Assembly: GCA_019419405.1 (NCBI GenBank)
Contig: DYAA01000020.1
Coordinates: forward strand, 1-15,545
From: Collinsella sp.
GTDB taxonomy: Bacteria > Actinomycetota > Coriobacteriia > Coriobacteriales > Coriobacteriaceae
Reading direction: 5' to 3'
DNA length: 15,545 nt
Shown here: positions 13,784 through 15,545 of the stretch, one piece after another
How the letters are laid out: the number at the start of each line of letters is the position of its first letter
How positions within the stretch are numbered: the first letter of the stretch is position 1
Made by a program: the position numbers and the translations under genes
The notes under the pieces: model-generated
Seen by the model: the letters and a program-made list of their open reading frames with translations, nothing else
Told to the model about the DNA's origin: nothing
The model's database searches: none

Positions 13784-13840
13784 GCCCTGCGCGCCGGGGC
13801 CCTTCTTTATGTTGGGACCCCGGCGCGCCGGGGCCCTTTC
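13783..13840 (+). terminator. Duplicated GC-rich terminator region after mtnN
   Basis: GGCCC (13783-13787) pairs with GGGCC (13797-13801), followed by TTCTTTAT. Then GGG-A-CCCCGGCG (13814-13825) pairs with CGCCGGGG-CCC (13826-13836), followed by TTT. The 16 bases GCGCGCCGGGGCCCTT occur twice (13789-13804 and 13823-13838), so one hairpin may be a duplicate of the other. Confidence 0.6.
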
Positions 13841-13845
13841 CAAAG

Positions 13846-13871
13846 CGAAGTGTCGAGCCGAAGTGTTGAGC
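13846..13871. repeat. 13-bp tandem direct repeat
   Basis: CGAAGTGTCGAGC (13846-13858) is followed directly by CGAAGTGTTGAGC (13859-13871), 12 of 13 identical. It lies about 140 bases upstream of the LevR-like gene and next to a CGGCC...GGCCG stem (13874-13896) holding TGAATGTTCA. An operator is possible but unproven. Confidence 0.45.
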
Positions 13872-13980
13872 GTCGGCCCTGAATGTTCAATGGCCGTTGT
13901 TTTCTGCCCCTCAGGTGGTGGACTTTTCCTCGGAGCTGTTGATTCCCCCACGCGCCCCCTTCCGTTCTCTGTTCTCCCCT

Positions 13981-14001
13981 TATACTCCTTGTACGAGGAG
14001 G
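13981..14001 (+). promoter_or_regulatory. Possible -10 and Shine-Dalgarno hairpin of the LevR-like gene
   Basis: TATACT (13981-13986) is a good -10 hexamer, though no -35 is evident. CTCCTT (13985-13990) can pair with GAGGAG (13995-14000), partly hiding the AGGAGG ribosome-binding site (13996-14001), which is 9 nt before ATG 14011. If TATACT is the -10, the start would fall inside or after the hairpin, so the two roles may be exclusive. Confidence 0.35.
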
Positions 14002-14010
14002 TAAGAAGTC

Positions 14011-15545
14011 ATGGACAAGACCACACAGGACAGCTTGGCAAAGAAACCCGTCGACATGAGGGACAGGATTCTCGAGCATCTCGAGGCCCTCACCTCTGCC
14101 GTCTCGCTCGACGACCTTGCCCGTCTGTCCACCTCCGACATCGCCGAGATGCTCATCATCTCCAGGAGCCTGGCGAGCCAGTACCTCAACGACCTTGTTC
14201 GCGCCGGTCTTGTGGTTAAGGTGGCGGGCAGGCCTGTCCGTTATTTTCATCGCCGCGCGTTCCAGAAGCGTTTTCAGGTAAAGCTCTCTGCAAGCGAGTA
14301 TGCCTCGCTCGCCGACCTCATCCAGGCGACGGGAATCGCCGATCACCGCGACTTCGCGCGTGCCGTGGGCTTCGACATGAGCCTCAGCTCCGTTGTCGAG
14401 CAGTGCAAGGCTGCGGTTCAGTACCCTCCGTTTGGCCTGCCCATCCTCTTGAGCGGCGGCGTGGGTGTCGGTAAGTCTTTCCTTTCTCGCCTTGTGTACG
14501 AGTACGGCAAGAACCAGGGCTTGCTGTCCCGCGACTCCTCCTATGTGCGCATCGACTGCGCCGGGGTCCCGGACGCCGCCTCGTTCAACGGGCTTCTTGA
14601 CGAGTCGATCGCGAAAGCGCGCGGGGGTGTGGTCTTTGTCAACGGCATCGAGGCACTCTCTCCCTCTGCGATGGAGCACTGCCTTGCGACGGCCCTCGGG
14701 CTCGATGCCTCCCAGGATGCGCCGCGCGCTCGCCTCGTTCTTTCGACGACGCTTTCCGCCGATGACCTGAAGGTTTCCTCGGCCTACAGCAAAATGCCCA
14801 TCTGTGCCCGCGTCCCCTCACTCAAGGAGCGGACCCCCGAGGAGCGCGAGGATCTCATCTTGAGCTTCCTGCGCAGCGAGGGGTGCCGAATCGGTTCTGA
14901 TGTGAAGATCAGCCGCGGCGCATACCGTTGCCTCGTGAACGCGGACTTTTCCGATAACATCGCCGGCTTGCGCGCCTGCGTGACGAACTGCTGCGCCAAA
15001 GCGTTCCTCAATCGCGAGGGCGACTACGTCGTCGTTCGCCCGTATCTTCTTCCCAGCGGGCTCCTCTCCTCCGCGCAGATCGATCAACAGCCCGACGATG
15101 GCGTTCTGATCGACGCGTCTCTGGATGCCGCCGAGAGCACAGGGCCGGTCGAGCAGGCGCTCGATGCCCTGTGCTCCCTCGATGAGCGATTCTGCGCCGG
15201 GGAGCTCTCTGTCTCCGAGCTTGTCTCGCAAGCTGTCTCCGCTGTGCGCGGCGTTGAGGATCACTTGATCTTCGACCACGGCGTCGCCTCCTCGAGGTCG
15301 CGCGCCTTCGAGCGCGTCGTGGGCGCGGTCCTTGCCGACGCAGGCTCTTCTTATGGCATCGAGCTTTCGAGGAAGGTCGCTTTTCTACTGGCCCAGGAGA
15401 TTTGCCTGCAGTTGTGGCCGGGTATCGGCCTGGCTAAGCGAAAGTCTGCCTGTGCGGAGCAAATCTCCCATCTCCTCGGTGCCGTGACCTCCGAATTGCC
15501 GTTTGCCTCGAGTGTCTCCGATCAGGTCGCCGCAGACGTGGAAGG
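14011..15545 (+). CDS. LevR-like PRD transcriptional regulator with degenerate AAA+ domain, 5' part
   Basis: The frame is open from ATG 14011 through the window end (over 510 residues, no stop). Order: a winged-helix start (IAEMLIISRSLASQYLNDLV then AGLVVKVAGRPVRYF, about 44-80), a LevR-type AAA+ domain (AAVQYPPFGLPILLSGGVGV then GKSFLSRLVYEYG, Walker A K155), VPSLKERTPEER and the DNIAGLRACVTNCCAKAFL helix, then an apparent PRD-like region from about 390. LevR proteins activate sigma-54 promoters of PTS sugar operons and respond to PTS phosphorylation. Here the stretch between IDCAGVPD (181-188) and the Walker B site is short and has no GAFTGA loop, and the Walker B acidic pair is replaced (VVFVNGIEAL, N211-G212). 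The usual arginine finger region reads AYSKMPICA. It probably binds DNA and senses PTS state without acting as a sigma-54 ATPase. Confidence 0.85.
   Translation, partial: MDKTTQDSLAKKPVDMRDRILEHLEALTSAVSLDDLARLSTSDIAEMLIISRSLASQYLNDLVRAGLVVKVAGRPVRYFHRRAFQKRFQVKLSASEYASLADLIQATGIADHRDFARAVGFDMSLSSVVEQCKAAVQYPPFGLPILLSGGVGVGKSFLSRLVYEYGKNQGLLSRDSSYVRIDCAGVPDAASFNGLLDESIAKARGGVVFVNGIEALSPSAMEHCLATALGLDASQDAPRARLVLSTTLSADDLKVSSAYSKMPICARVPSLKERTPEEREDLILSFLRSEGCRIGSDVKISRGAYRCLVNADFSDNIAGLRACVTNCCAKAFLNREGDYVVVRPYLLPSGLLSSAQIDQQPDDGVLIDASLDAAESTGPVEQALDALCSLDERFCAGELSVSELVSQAVSAVRGVEDHLIFDHGVASSRSRAFERVVGAVLADAGSSYGIELSRKVAFLLAQEICLQLWPGIGLAKRKSACAEQISHLLGAVTSELPFASSVSDQVAADVE

Noticed and set aside
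13260..14219. Long + strand frame of 319 codons
   Set aside because: It is a composite: antisense of the IS3 remnant, then real mtnN sequence, then out-of-frame and intergenic DNA into the LevR-like gene.

Overview
The window is high-GC bacterial DNA with dense, co-oriented genes on the + strand. The gene content (a one-chain AccD-AccA carboxyltransferase, zinc-ribbon L24, a PTS permease, a LevR-type regulator, an IS3-family remnant) and codon use suggest a Coriobacteriia actinomycete, most likely Collinsella or a close relative. That placement is inference from the protein sequences; no search was run.

Region 1 (1-2775) is the end of a fatty-acid synthesis cluster: the 3' part of accC (biotin carboxylase) overlaps a fused accD-accA gene. 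Region 2 (2776-6002) holds an orphan PTS EIIC permease, a CDF-family cation exporter broken by one in-frame TAA stop, and a histidine-phosphatase (phosphoglycerate-mutase-like) gene. Two related hairpin repeats flank the EIIC gene; their stems differ by a compensatory base change.

Region 3 (6003-12302) is the main body: rplC-rplD-rplW, rplB-rpsS-rplV-rpsC-rplP-rpmC-rpsQ, rplN-rplX. It is the S10/spc ribosomal protein cluster, but no rpsJ lies before rplC and no rplE follows rplX. Instead a 41-bp perfect inverted repeat and a long structured leader precede rplC, and a strong terminator follows rplX. Two internal gaps (before rplB and before rplN) contain elaborate RNA stem structures. A 24-bp promoter-like motif occurs before both rplC and rplB. 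The cluster may therefore be expressed as two or three regulatory units.

Region 4 (12303-13840) is a decayed, gene-poor island. It has nested palindromes, a 10-bp inverted repeat, an internally deleted IS3-family transposase remnant on the - strand, and the 3' end of an mtnN (MTA/SAH nucleosidase) gene truncated at the IS junction and carrying a frameshift. Region 5 (14011-end) is the 5' part of a large LevR-like, PRD-containing regulator whose AAA+ domain keeps Walker A but has lost the GAFTGA loop and the Walker B acidic pair. It looks like a sigma-54 activator converted to another use.
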